NCBI GenBank assembly: GCA_964019415.1
Contig: OZ025886.1
Span: 5,847,503 to 5,911,502, forward strand
Origin: Ianthella basta
Taxonomy: Eukaryota; Porifera; Demospongiae; Verongiida; Ianthellidae
DNA length: 64,000 nucleotides
Direction: 5' to 3'
Notes under the pieces: model-generated
Database searches by the model: none
The model's input: only the letters and a program-made list of their open reading frames with translations
Told to the model about the DNA's origin: nothing
Shown here: positions 20,919 through 33,800 of the stretch, one piece after another
How the letters are laid out: each line of letters opens with the position of its first letter
Numbering within the stretch: position 1 is the first letter of the stretch
Translations under genes and position numbers: made by a program

Positions 20919-22340
20919 TTGATATATGCTGTCGACTTTGGCCTCCATGTTTTCGTTTGCCAGCTGGCGAAGGATGAGGGAGAATTCAATGAGGGTGTTT
21001 CTGCTGTCGCTACTGACTACAGGTGGGCTAACAGAGAAGATCTGACTACCGAACGTATGATATTCACTTGTAAAAGAAATGCCATCCCTCTGTGTAGGAA
21101 TAGCGGTAGCTATAGATAGCTAGACACGTTATTACCGCTACTGTAGTGTATAGCTAGCTATACTGTAGGCGCAGTGACTGCTAAGTGGTGTAGCTACCGT
21201 GAGAGCTAGCTAAGAAGTTGTACCAAGATCGTCCATTTAATGATAATTCCCCGTAATAAGGCTCACACTTTTTCCTACTTCATTTCGTTTGTCATCATTT
21301 ATTGTTCGGTTCGCTCACGTCCACTCAACGCTCGCTCAACGCCATCGTATTCAGAATGTGCTACCAAGAGCTTTTAAAGCACTGTAGGGTGAAAGAGTTA
21401 TGCACATTTAGGTTACTTTCGTCAGTTTAACTTCAAGGTAGCAAGCTGTGTGGGTAGTGTCGGTAGCACACGACAATACTGGCACGAGTTCCCAGCGCAG
21501 GGTCTATTAAGTATGCCTATAGTCGCTAGTTAGAGTTAGAAAGGAGGCTATATAGCTAACTATAAATACAAGAACATAAGAGTAATTTATCAACATTGCT
21601 ACCCGTTAATTTAAAGCTTGTGCTTTCCCAAATTGCTAATGATAGCTAATTCCATACTAGCTAGCTATTAGGAATGTTGAGCAAGAACTGAGTGTAATAT
21701 GATCTGTTACAGCGATCCACTCTAATGAATAGGGTGAGGGCTTCTCAACTGGCTGAAGCATGACCAGGGTAGTTCTCCTATAGCTAACACCAACAAACAA
21801 CGCGGTTGGATTCTTACCAATTAACCTGTTGTGAAGGAGGACGTATAGGAGAACTAATGTTGCTAAATCCACTCTAATTAGCCAGTCCTCCATATAGATG
21901 ACTATCCAAAATTATGCTGTGTGCTCTTTGATCAATGCGCATTACAGTTTCCCCTGCCTGTAGCATGTATAGATACATGGCACATATGAAGAGTTAAGCA
22001 GCTAAACATTTCTGAACTGTCACAGTGAAATGCTTGCATTTGTACATGTACATGTGTATGACTTACAGGTCTATCCACTATGCATTATAACTAACTGTAC
22101 TATATGCAGTATGGCATACTTAGTGGACACTGCACTCTGTTGTGATAGGTAATGGCTTATTTGTGACCTGTCAGTGCATGCTAGGTGTAGAAGGCGCCGT
22201 GTTGTTGGTACATTTGTACCAATGCAAAATTAATGTAAGTTTGTATGAGTTCATTTGGTCACACAAGGACTCACGTCTATGCATTAATTTTCACAGTCAC
22301 TATCATTACCCATGTAGCAGCCGTAGAAAGTCCTAGGCTA
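20919..22340 (+). repeat. Leader block, type 2, copy 1
   Basis: Nearly identical to 52053-53480 upstream of gene C. Both carry a type-2 leader exon near the left end. The remainder is AT-rich with many TAGCTAGC and TACGTA runs, and no other gene is seen. Confidence 0.75.
20974..21022 (+). CDS. Leader exon, type 2 (candidate alternative first exon of gene B)
   Basis: ATG reads MRENSMRVFLLSLLTT and ends in phase 1 at acag|gtgggc. An in-frame upstream ATG at 20947 would add nine residues, but at the equivalent place (52083) a 1-base difference puts it out of frame, so the inner ATG is preferred. Its partner is 52111-52159. Confidence 0.5.
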
Positions 22341-23500
22341 ATAAGTGGCAAGCATGTGGCTATTTGGCACTGTAGTCACAACACACCAGTCCATGCAGCT
22401 GCAGGTGTTACTTTAGTACTATGTACCCCATGCAGTAGTGTATGGGCATGTTATGATCTATGATGTGGTAGAAGCTCATGTAACAGAGCGGATATGAACT
22501 TGAACTTGATGAGCTTTCTCATAGCAGGCAGAGGCAGTAGTAAGACATTTTGACCACAAGGGTCTTTGTCAGGTTTTTAGCTCAGTTTTTTAGCTAACAA
22601 CCCTCATGGTCAAAATGTCTTATCACTGCTCCTATATACCTGCTATGCGAAAGCTCATCAAGTTCAAGTTCATATTATGATCTGTACATGAAAGTGGACA
22701 CATGTGGTCTTTCAGGCCATGTTTGAACGTCCAATGTGGTTGCGAGGTGGACAGCTCTTGGAGTTGTTCTTCGTCAAATGTTTGGGGATGCTAGAAGTCG
22801 AACTAGTTGCATGCATTATGCATCCATATTCAACTTGTAGCTATAGCTATTGGTTGTATTGTATATAAATAAGTTGGCATAATTTCTCTGATGCAGACCA
22901 TTGTTTGGTTAATGTGCAACCATGTCCAGTACTACCATTCCATCACATGCCTCCCCTGACAGTTTGTGCACGTGTATTAATTCTTAAAGTATGTACACGT
23001 ACCTGATGTTATGTATTCACAATGCCACATTGAGCCATGTTGAAACCATACTGTTATACTTGATTTGACAGTAGGAATGTAGCAACACAACATCATGCAA
23101 GTGCTTAGATCAACATCAAATGTTCTGTTGTAATGTGCACATGCATACATGTACCACTGTGCCCCGGCCAGTTTGCCCAGATAAGTCTGGTCCCCGCTGC
23201 TAGTATGATCCCAACATTAGCGCGTGGGACTGGCGAGGGAACCATCCTGGAAGCCTCACATGTACAACTGCAAGCATTCAACTTTCTGTTGTAACAGTAC
23301 AATCTTGAGTCAACTGAAATTTTCCTCGTATAGTATGTACACATGGGGTGTGAGAGTAGCTGCAGTACCAAGAATGCCAGTGAGGCATCAGTGCTGTTCA
23401 GTGAACCTATAGTGTGACCTGCAAGTGAATTAGTGCTCAGGCACAATACAGTGAGAACAAGTTTCTCAAAATAGTTCATATTGTCAATCAGTAAGAATGC
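22341..23500. other. Intergenic DNA with foldback and dispersed repeats
   Basis: Contains the foldback at 22492-22675 and dispersed-repeat copies near 22690-23100 and 23105-23420 (also at 53513-53960, 57845-58440). The ORFs on the - strand here (for example 23105-23566) read repeat sequence and are not convincing genes. Confidence 0.5.
22492..22675. repeat. 184-bp foldback (inverted repeat) element
   Basis: The left arm starts ATATGAACTTGAACTTGATG and the right arm ends with its complement (AGTTCAAGTTCATAT). Complementarity continues through AAGACATTTTGACCA / TGGTCAAAATGTCTT, giving arms of roughly 80-90 bases. TTATGATCT-like sequence lies on both sides. No coding capacity. Confidence 0.85.
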
Positions 23501-24824
23501 AAGCAGCACAGCACATTTAAAGGGCCACACTTTGCATGGGATGGAAGAAATTTCTGCTAACCCCACTAGCTAATCATCCACAGACAGCTTGTGTACAAGG
23601 ATATATCCCACCCATAGCTACAGACACTTCACAGTACAGTTCATACTGTATAATATGTTCTCAGTGAATGAAATCAATTGGTCAATAGTGCACTCCCATA
23701 CAGTTACCAACATGTGCATACATGTACCACCATCCCCCTGCTAGTTTCCCAGATAAATCTGGTCCCGATGACCAATAAGGTAACCCAGGGTATTTCCAAT
23801 CAATGTTTCGCGTTGACAAATTCTTTTGAAGAGTGCTCTCGATCTAAGAAATGAATAGCTAGCTAACCAAGGTTATTGGTCCTACTATGTATGTGCTACG
23901 ACTCACAGAAAATCTGCATGGATCAGTTGCTCGCTTCCCTTGTAAAACTAAGTTCTAGAAAGCATGGCGAAATTCAATAAATTGCCGATTTATGGGGGTA
24001 TTTCCAATCAATGGCTAAACGTAGCTGAAGACGATTGCATTTCCACTGGCGTTGGTCATAGTGGTGCGACTATGTGATGAGAGGGAAAGTACATTTCTTG
24101 GAGTTGTAAAGCCAACCTTCCAAGGTTACCTCAAGTGGTTTACACATGGACCATGGGACAAGCCATTTGCTACAGCATCGATGGTGGAAAATGACATAAA
24201 ATGCAGCGCCAACTGCACCAATAAGCTAAGAACTGGTTGACAGTATTTCAATTGTCATAAACGATCAACTTAAAGAGGTACGCACGAACACCATGAATCA
24301 GAACAACAGCATGTGCATGCCGAAGTATTTTCGCAGCAACTCCTAACTAGAGTTTGCTCTTGCTCTACCACTGGGGGGAGAGCCTGCTTGGAAGGGGATA
24401 CTGAGTTTGATCAGTGAAGGTTGTAGTGTACTCCAACACAGTTATGGCTGGGCGTCTCTGCTTCTGTGGGAAGTACGACGGGAAAATTCGAAGTTTCGTC
24501 CCATTAACATGGCGGCTTATTGCCCTTACTGCTTCTAAAGGTGACGACCGACCGGCGTACTAGAAGCAAGCGCCCAACTTCACTGCCAGTTATGGTGTGG
24601 CTAAGTGTTGTCACTACCGACATAGCACTGTAGTTGTGCTCGAAAGAGTAGCGTTTGGTAGTAAAGGACTGCTTTCTTTTGAGTGATCGGAAATACCCCG
24701 TGATCAGAATTACCCCGGGTTACCTTATTTTGTTGCAAGAATTAACCCTAGGACCATTTTTCAGGACCAATTTTCCAGTGACAGTTAACTCACACCTCAA
24801 GTATCACCCCGTGTGCAGTCCGCG
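23500..24824. repeat. Leader-associated block with 1-kb inner segment
   Basis: The outer parts match the type-1 leader block. The inner segment 23770-24720 is shared with 54975-55665. It contains a small ORF (about 24088-24240: FLGVVKPTFQGYL, WFTHGP) that also occurs at 55303-55473, with no recognised family. The inner segment begins and ends with related words (GGTAACCCAGGGTAT, then ACCCCGGGTTACC). Confidence 0.5.
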
Positions 24825-24867
24825 ATGAGAGACAAGAGGGCGCTTCGGCTGTTGCTGTTAATTACAG
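24825..24867 (+). CDS. Leader exon, type 1 (nearest to gene B)
   Basis: ATG reads MRDKRALRLLLLIT and ends in phase 1 at acag|gtgagt, the best donor of the five leaders. Spliced to 27494 it gives a textbook signal peptide, continuing GLAVIPNLVPP, with cleavage plausible after GLA. Distance to exon 1 is 2.6 kb, similar to gene A (3.0 kb). Confidence 0.65.
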
Positions 24868-27800
24868 GTGAGTGATCAGATAAGATCTGAATAGCGGATC
24901 CATACTTGAAGCGGGAGAAGGGTCGCCACCCGCCGAGGAACATCGCTGAAGATACAACTGACTAGTTGAAATGGCTAGCTATAGGGCGAATGCTAGGTAC
25001 GTATGTCCCATCAAACTCACCATACTGAATGAGGCAACGGACCGACCGGACCGGACCAATACATTAGATAGGGGGCCTGTGCCGACCGGTTAGGTTAGGG
25101 TAACCCTTCGCGAACCGGTGGGTTGCTGTGAGTGCTGTAGCTACGTAGGATAGCTATGTGCTGTCGATCGCACTGTAGTTATACCTTGTGCGCTCTGGCC
25201 ACTTACTAGTTAAGACTAAGAGTCAGAAAGGGTTGGTTCTCTAATACCAGCTTCACCCTGAAGAAGACCAGAGCATCTGGTCGAAACGTCGGCAAGGTTT
25301 TCAACCCTGTTGTGAAGCTGGTATTAGAGAACCAACCCTTTCTGATGCCTGAGCCAGCTGAGAAGCCCTCACTTCAAGACTAAGAGTGGGTTAAATCAGA
25401 CTAGCTATCTGACGTAAAACCCTTAGTTACCCGCTAGCTATATGGCTAACTAGCTAGTAGCCTCGTCCCCAGGCCATCCGCGATAATTGGCGTGGCGCGA
25501 AGGGCCTGGGGACGAGTATGGAAGTCTATGGAAGTCCTTTGGAAGTCCTGAAGTGCAACAATGACACGCACGCTTTTGTGCGCAAAACATTGCGCGGCAA
25601 TGGATCTGCGCGCAAAATACCCCCTCGCCGCGCGCGCAAGCCTGCGCGCAAAACGCCCCTCTCCTCGCCAGTTTTGCGCGCAAGTTATGGAATACTGTGC
25701 GCAATTCTATGTATGGAAGTCTATGGAAGCTCACACTCCGCGCAATAGTCCATAGCTTTCATCGCAAATCCATGGACTCTGTGATAATCATGCCTGTGAG
25801 TCAATTTACTTTCCATAATGGGACGTTTAAGCTGCCCTCATCACTGCTGTTTACAGGTATCATGGCATCTATCTTTATTTTTTCACCAAGAGGCTATCAC
25901 CAATCACCAAGAGGCTAACAACTAGCCACAAGGTAGTTAGCTGTCAATCTGTAACTTCTTTTGTGTTGCCCACAAAAAGAAAGTGTCACATGTAGAGTGA
26001 CTATTGCAGTATCTTACTGTTCCATTACATACGTACAACATTAACAAGCTGAGCATCCTTTCACTAGTTTCATATGCTGTTAGTAGTACACAGCCTATTG
26101 GTGCCCTCCATCTATATACGTACTAGTCATATATGTATGAAGCATGCATCACAATTGATGAGAGTAGCTAGCTATGAAGGGAGTGGTAATATGATCTGTC
26201 ACAACACCTTGCTTTTTCTGGTAACCACACCTTCATCAATGGCTAATATGTGTGTATTCCACAGGTGCACCTTACAAGTGTACATATACCTATAGCTAAA
26301 ATAGCTGGTACATGCAGACATGTCCTGTTAGTAGATCCTGCAGCTGACTGCTACATACATAATTATGATTGTGTATAGCACATGTAAGGGCTAAGTTATA
26401 GATGTCGCACTGATCAGTTCTGAGAAGACCTACCGTGATTACCAAGTTGACATGCATACTGCTTGGTGCCTGTCAATTAATGATATCCACTAATAGCTTG
26501 GCTTCCATTCTTCTCCAACACATGTATATAGGTGTCCTGATACTGTCTCTATCAGCAGTGGCTCAAGGTTAGACCAAGGGATGACTATTGATTGAAGTTG
26601 TAATCTACAACAGTGCATGTAATCAACTAGTACAAGTGGGCAAAGATCAATCACTGGAAATTTTACATCAACCAGCCTTCTACACCAATGGTGTCTCAGG
26701 AGGCAGTACTCCACACTGATGAGCCCCAAATAGGGCGAAACAGCTGTCTGTGCATGTGGCTCTACCATCTTTGTAGGATAACTAGCGGGGGAAGGCTGTG
26801 ATCACTAGTTGCATGCCATCAATAGGGTGTGATGCCCCCCAAGCCTCCTGAGACACCATTGGTGTAGAAGGCTGGTTGGTGTAAAATTCCCAGTGATTAA
26901 TCTGTGTCAACTAATCCTCAGCAGTAGATCAACTGCTACAAACTATCCTCTAGTACAAGTGGGGTCCGGACAGTCTGACCAACATGAGCAAGATGCAGCA
27001 ACTATATAATGTGGCTTATGCAAAGTACAAGAGCGTAAGGTATACCCTTGTACATACTGCATTTGGTAGTCCCGATCCTCCGCAACTTGTGTAGGTGGTG
27101 ACATTTTCTCATGAACTAGTGCAGATACCTCAATTGTACCCTTAGTGGTCCTCACCTTCTGCAGTTGGATCTGTATCAATGTTTTGTGTTTACACATCGA
27201 TCTACTAATCCTAAATCTATGTAACCACACACACTGTTTCCTTGTTTTATATTACATATCATAACAGCTCTCTCTCTGATGTCTAATGTGGTGCATATGT
27301 ATTTGTCTTTACATTCATTTGACTTCCATATTGTGTATATGTTCACTGTTCAATGGGGTACCTGTCAGCCAAGGTGTGATGTAGGTGCAGTCACTCTGTA
27401 TATACATATATACTCCTGTTTGATCTTAATCATGTCGTTTAATGTTCACTATCTTCAATAGTAGATTATTTTACTTCTTGTCCTCATTGGCAGGCCTTGC
27501 TGTGATACCTAATTTGGTTCCACCTTTGGAAGTGCTGTCATCAAACCCTGCTATAGCTACCTACCCAACTCGCTACAACCTCAACACTGGAGCTGCTTTC
27601 AACATCAGTTGTTTTGCCAGTCACTCAACTAATGCCTTCACCGTATACTTCTACAAGGATGGGATGGTGATCAGTGATGGGGACCTGGTGGACACAACTT
27701 TGACTGTAACAAGTGTCAGTTCTGTCCAGCAGAACATCCAATTGCAGTTCCTTAACTTCCAACAAACCCATGATGGTGTCTACCACTGCTTTGCCAACAC

Positions 27801-30800
27801 AAGTGATACAATGGAAGAGGTGTCCAGTGACTTGTACCTCTATGGATCAGGTGAGGACTGCCGCTGGTGCTACAGTATACATTGATCCTAAACAGGTTTC
27901 ACTGTATTGTATGTGTGATGAGTCCTTGTAACTCCAATGAAGCTGCCCTGATGTATAGTACTTGATGGTGACTCCATTTATTGCCGAGCTGAAAGTGAGG
28001 CAAGTAACCTTAATGCTCTAGTCTTCATGGGTTTGTACGTATGTATGTATGTATGTATGTTATATATAATATCCGTAGCGTTCAATTTGGGACACCTCAT
28101 TTGTGCAAGAGTCTCACAAGTGCACCATGAACTGGGAGCTGTTCCATTGTCAGTAGTCGCCACACATCTGCACAAAATAGTGATTTCTCACTATGCACTG
28201 CATCTCGCTCTTCATTGCAGTCCTCCACCGCAGTTTTGTGATGTAGACAGATAAACGGCTGACTCATTCCCACCATTTTGCATGATGTCAATCACGCAGT
28301 GTGGCCCAGGCCTTGTACACTGTTCCTTTGAGGGGTGCAAGCTGCCCTTCATGGTTTAATGAAACGTTGCAGGCTTAGTTGGGCTTGCTGTCTCCTTCTG
28401 TCTGTCAGCCAGGCCATTTAGTCAAGCCAGAGTGCAGATATGTTGACCAAATTGCACTTTGCTTGCTCCATGCTTTTCATCCTATATTACTTTTGTCGGG
28501 GCTGCTTGTTACTACTTTCTTCATTCAGTTTGCACGTTATTGCATTATTACAATTTGTGTGCAGTATCTTTGGTGGTATGTACATTCTGTTATGCTTACT
28601 CATTGCAATACATTTACGTACCATCTCAACAATAGAGTACTCCATGCACAGTGTGATGTGCATTGCATATTCCTAGTATTGTGTAACCACTCTCTGAGCT
28701 GTAATGTACTAATCATTTGATATGCACTTGTGCATGTAATTCTCACAGAACAGCTGTGTGAGGATTGAGTGCCACTGATTACATTCCTAACAAAACTGGA
28801 ACATCCTACATGAGTACTATGTTTGCTGAGTGGTACTGTGTGTTTACTCACCAAACACCCATGCGGATCAGGGGAAAGGTGTTACATGGGTTGCCTGTGA
28901 TTTATAACCCCATTAAGGTATACAGCAACTTGTGGCATCATAACAGTAGCTGCGTCTTGAAGATGTGACAGGTCATTAAAATGAAAGTGGGTGGAGTTAA
29001 ATAATGCATAAATAGTATAAATGAATGTGAAAATCATGCATGGGGGGGAGGAGTTTAGAATGGATTCCACATTGTGGGGAGCTGTAGGCTACTGTCCAAG
29101 TTAATTTTTTCTATGCCCAATCTGATGTGGAGAACCCAGTTCTACTCTACCAGTATCCACTCAAACTCCCTGAATGAAGTGCCCTAGCTGTGTATTTGAT
29201 CACAGCAGCTGATCCCAAGACGTTAACATAGTGTATGGCTGTTAACTACAACACAGAGACAAGCATAGCAGGTAACTGGCTGTGTCTACCTGAAGCTTGA
29301 CAACATAGCTATGGTACATGCAATCGCTGCCTTTACTTATCCTTCCTAATGACTTGTCCAAGGACTATCTATAGTCTGTTACAGATTGGATCCTGTATGC
29401 ATCTTGCTTCTCCAAGTCTGAGTGTATATGACTAAGAATGACACTCACTTCAGGAAATTGCTTGTTACCTACACAACAAGTCACTTTATATAACAGATGT
29501 AAGTGTGGAGGCAAAGTTGCATGTACGTAATTACCATCAAAAACAAAGGAGTGTGACATACTTGGTAGTGACATTGACCTATGTATTCTGACTCTGTACA
29601 ATGTGTTGCATTACCTCATCAGCCACAGCTTCATTCCTGAGTAGCATTAGCCTTGTATCAGCTCTTCATAGCTAGTTTATTTCAGAAAAGGTACCTTCTT
29701 ACCCTGGTTACTCATTGCATGAATTCAGTATTGGAATGTTGGATGTGTACATTTGTCATTCTGCTGATGTTTACACTTGAGAACCCTCAGTTCTGTCAAT
29801 GTACTTTCTTTTAAATTGTACTTTTCCATCAGACAAGAAGTCGACCACAGTATTTACCAGTTGCCATCTTATTTCCTGCATATTCTTTGTGAATGCCCAG
29901 CCCAGATATTCAGATACATACTGTACATACTTTTACTGTATAGTGATTCTTTCTCCTCCCTGTGCAGAGGACCCCCCCTCCCCCTCCTGTCCGAGTGACC
30001 CCCCGGTATGTAGTACTGGACACTAGTACTGATCTGGTACTGGAGGCAAGGTTCAGAGGGAGCTACTTTGCTAATGACTGGGTCTACAACCAGGATGATC
30101 CCACCTTCTTGACTAGTCGAAATAGTCTGTTTTCATCTGCTAATCGTACCAATGTGGGACAGACCTACACCATCCCTACTGGGTCAGATGCTCATAGAGT
30201 GGGGTACTATGGACCATACATTTTACCAACGCAAGTGACTACTATACTACCCACTCCAGAGAACACAGTGATTGTTGGCTCCTTTGGTAAGTACATACAC
30301 TGCAAACTGGCTCCTCACAGCTCACAATATGACTCCTCAAATAGACATACTCTAACAGTTTAGTTTCAAAACAGGATACTGGTTGCAATTCAATGCAATT
30401 CCATACATGGACACCAGTGCTGGTTCCGGTGGCGTCCTTGTGTAATGTGTAGTGGTATTGCTGCCCAACATCAGATCATCTGTTGTTGTCTTTTTTACTT
30501 TGTGTATTTGCTGCAGTTGCTGCCAATGCCTTCATCAATGGACTGGACGCTATTCAGCTGACAGTTGCTGCTGGCGACATTTCTTTTGTTTGCTTTGCCC
30601 GTGGCTTTCCTGAGACAACCCTCAACATCACACTGTCAGGAGTGACTGCCTCGTACACTATTGGGGAGCAGACCCTGATGACAGAGGCCACGCCCACTAC
30701 CTTCATGGAGGTGACCCGCACTGTTACTCTCCACAATGTGATTGCATTGGACTGTGGAGCAGTGGTGACATGTGTGGCTAGCAACATGAACAGTGATGGG

Positions 30801-33800
30801 TCCACACACACAGACCAAGCAGCAGCTACTCTGCAAGTGCAAGGTGAGATGGATGTTCAAATAGATAGTTAGTCCCACGTGGCCAGACCCTTCCACCATT
30901 TCTGTCATTGTGCAATGTTTGTGCAGACTATAACAGAAGTATATAGAGGAAGGGGACTCGCCACATGGGACTAGTGAATGGTGTGCATGTGTGTGCTTAA
31001 AGTGTACATACATACCTTTGTGTCCTACTCTCTCACTCTCTCTTCTCTCCCTCCTCACTATCCCTCCCTCACACTTCTCCATGCAGCACCTCCCTCTGTG
31101 AGCATGACCCCTTCAGAGCTACTCCTCAGTGTGGGGGACCCTCTGACACTGACCTGCACAGGAGGAGACTGTGTTGGAACCACCAACTTTACCTTCTCCT
31201 GGCTCCTTGATGGCAGCCCAGTGAACACCAGTCTGGTGACAGCAGTTGATGGCACCACGTCACAGCTGAGTCTCACCAGTGTGACCAGTGCTGACTTTGG
31301 AACATACACATGTCAAGTGACTAGTGTCCATGGAACAGGGACAGCAGTGTCCTATGTCCAGGAAAAGGGTATGTTATCCTGGTCATTTCACTTGCTGGGG
31401 GTTTGTATTGTATGTACATAAGCTGGTCACCCATCTACACCAACTTTAAAACAAGCAGTGGCAGCACCACATGGTGGACCAGGAGAGCATCATACACTGA
31501 GTGTGCATGTCTGTGTGTATATGCAGGCAATGTGATTGTGGGCCTCACAGAGAGCTGGTACTCACTGAGGGAATAACAAAATGGATAGTTTGTACTCCAG
31601 TGTAGAGCTAGTGCCTTCAACATCTTCTGTACACCTCAACATAGCTTCGACTGATTCCATTCACTCAAATGTTTTTTTTGCAATATCAAGAACATCGATT
31701 ATAAAATAATAATACATAAGGCACACATGCGCACTGCCTTGGACAATTAAAAGCAATGATAACCATGATAAACAGGTAATACAGAGTACAATACATGTAG
31801 AGTACAATTAGTATCATGTTTAGATCATGTCTCACACAAAATTGACAAATTGTTAATAATTGTTACTAATTGTTAGTACCCAGACAGCCTGCCTTCCCTC
31901 GTGATTACATCAATTGGGAGGTCTGAGGGGCTGGCTGGGCGGTGGTAGGCAGATCTGGAGCCTCGAAGACATGTGATGGCAGATTGTAGAAGGGAGAAGC
32001 TCAGGCAGCAGCGTATCCATCCCATCATTGTACTGTATGATTGCTGTTGATGATCAAATGATCGATCTGAGCCAACAGGAAGCAATTAACTTACCGCATA
32101 CCCTGTAGTGGAATAGACCCCAACCATCAATTTACAAAATGCCATAACGTATACACATGCAATACAAGTGGGGAGGCTCAGTGATTGTCCCTTATCGTCA
32201 ACACACACAATAATGTATCATGAAGTGCTTCAGCTGTTTTGCTAACTTGTGTACTTTAGTGTTACTGCCTGTTTGGTTGTTGTCGCAAACTCCCCCCCTC
32301 AGTTTGCGAACAGAGGATTTGAGCTCTACCAAAATATATAGAGAGATGTACGTGCCCTGAACACCAGTAGCAGTACCTCACATTCTCTATGGGTAAACCA
32401 CAACAACCAAACAGGCAGTAACACTAAAGTACACAAGTTAACAAAACAGCTGAAGCACTGAAAAGTGTACAATACATAAGAATATCAAAATAGGGGCCAT
32501 GCAGTTTGATGTCAATGTATTATAAGTGGAAAAAGTGCCAAGTTATCATCATCATGTAAATGTTTATTGTGTAAAAAGTTAGTTTGTACTAATAAAATCC
32601 AATGCTGCGTTTGTAAATGATGCAAATGAGTTTTGAGGCACAAATAGAAGATGGAAGTGAGAGCCACACAGGCACACCAAGGAAGCTGAATAAGTGTTGT
32701 GCATAGGATGACTTGACAGATGGAAGATTTATTTGATCTCTCTTGCAAGTGGAGTAATTGTTGGATGGTGTCTTGAAAAGAGTAGATACGTACGTAGGAA
32801 GGAGCAAGAGAGTTGTGGCATTTAGACTTAAGATATGGCGTTACCCTGAGCATACATAAGCTCCATTTTTTATTACTTGATGTGCCCACATACACTGTTC
32901 TTCATGCACTTCCATTCTTAGACCACCAATTTTGCAGTTGTTTCTATGTCATATCCATTGTCAGTGCATGCATGATTCCACTTGTTCTGAGTGATTCTCT
33001 GTTCACATCATGCTACACACAGCATCGCCTGCAACATGCAGCATAGCTATGATTGTGGCCTACCAGCTGGCATACCCACACAATCATAAGCCACACTAGC
33101 TGTCGTGGAGTATCTATCGTGCAGCAGCCGTCGTGGAGGCGCCGGAGCAGGGAAGCCTGCAAAGGCAGGCTTTCCTGTTAGTTATACATACATGTGTACG
33201 CACAGTATGTATTACTGTACATAATGTGAAGAAGGTAGTTGTGGTATTTTGTATTGTGTAACAAGCTTAAGTATCTATGCCACCAGTCTGTGCTGACCGT
33301 GATGATGTAATGGTGATGTATATTGGTTATCAGATGAGGTACTTAAGCCTTTGTTCTTTGGTGTACTGCAGTGTTGGCTTATGGTAAAACAATATCACAT
33401 TCCCGTCACAACATTGGGTACTTTTGTACGTATTGATCAGTATTTCCATAGTATTTGTATAGCTGGTATAAGGACCTGTTGTTCACAAAAGGTTTTGTCC
33501 ACCTCTGCCCCTTACCCTCTCCCCCCTACCTCCACAGGCTCCCTGGTGTTCACCACTGACCTCACAGCTCCCACCAATACCTCCCTCCACTCCTCACTGA
33601 GTGCGCTGGATGGAGAGACCAACAGATACAACATTGAACCCAATGCAACCTTCTCCCTCACCTGCACAGCAGAGAGCCCAGACAATTTCACCCTTGAGCT
33701 GTTCACAGCTGGAGTTGTAGGTGTGGTCAGTGTCTCACAGACTACAACCATCAGAGCCTCACCCACTACTTACCTGAAGATAGCCACTATTTCCTTTTCT

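Larger units (their letters stand above)
24868..27493 (+). other. Intron 1 of gene B
   Basis: Holds the stem-loop at 25223-25345, the palindrome at 25462-25516, the GC-rich patch at 25560-25745, and the ribozyme-bearing element at 26649-26898. Positions 25830-27460 are nearly identical to 59370-60960 upstream of gene C exon 1. No other gene is seen. Confidence 0.6.
31369..33537 (+). other. Intron 4 of gene B
   Basis: Contains a retroelement-derived ORF fragment (31873-32085, -), a foldback element (32224-32459), and a GC-richer hairpin at about 33148-33173 (GGAAGCCTGC/GCAGGCTTTCC). No further gene is seen. Confidence 0.5.

Noticed and set aside
24052..24240. Small ORF shared with 55279-55473 (STFLGVVKPTFQGYL, WFTHGP)
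   Set aside because: Conserved only because the whole block is duplicated at the DNA level; too short and without recognisable family. Noted in the block entry.
26490..26768. 92-residue - strand ORF, repeated at 60003-60281
   Set aside because: It reads through the inverted-repeat element and the ribozyme on the opposite strand; conserved by duplication.
29610..29640. CTGATGAGG on the - strand as another hammerhead
   Set aside because: No GAAA and no stem II follow; only the CUGAUGA word is present.
33351..33537. Possible extra exon before gene B exon 5
   Set aside because: The open frame continues upstream of the acceptor at 33538, but there is no phase-matched acceptor or Ig sequence there; it is intron read-through.
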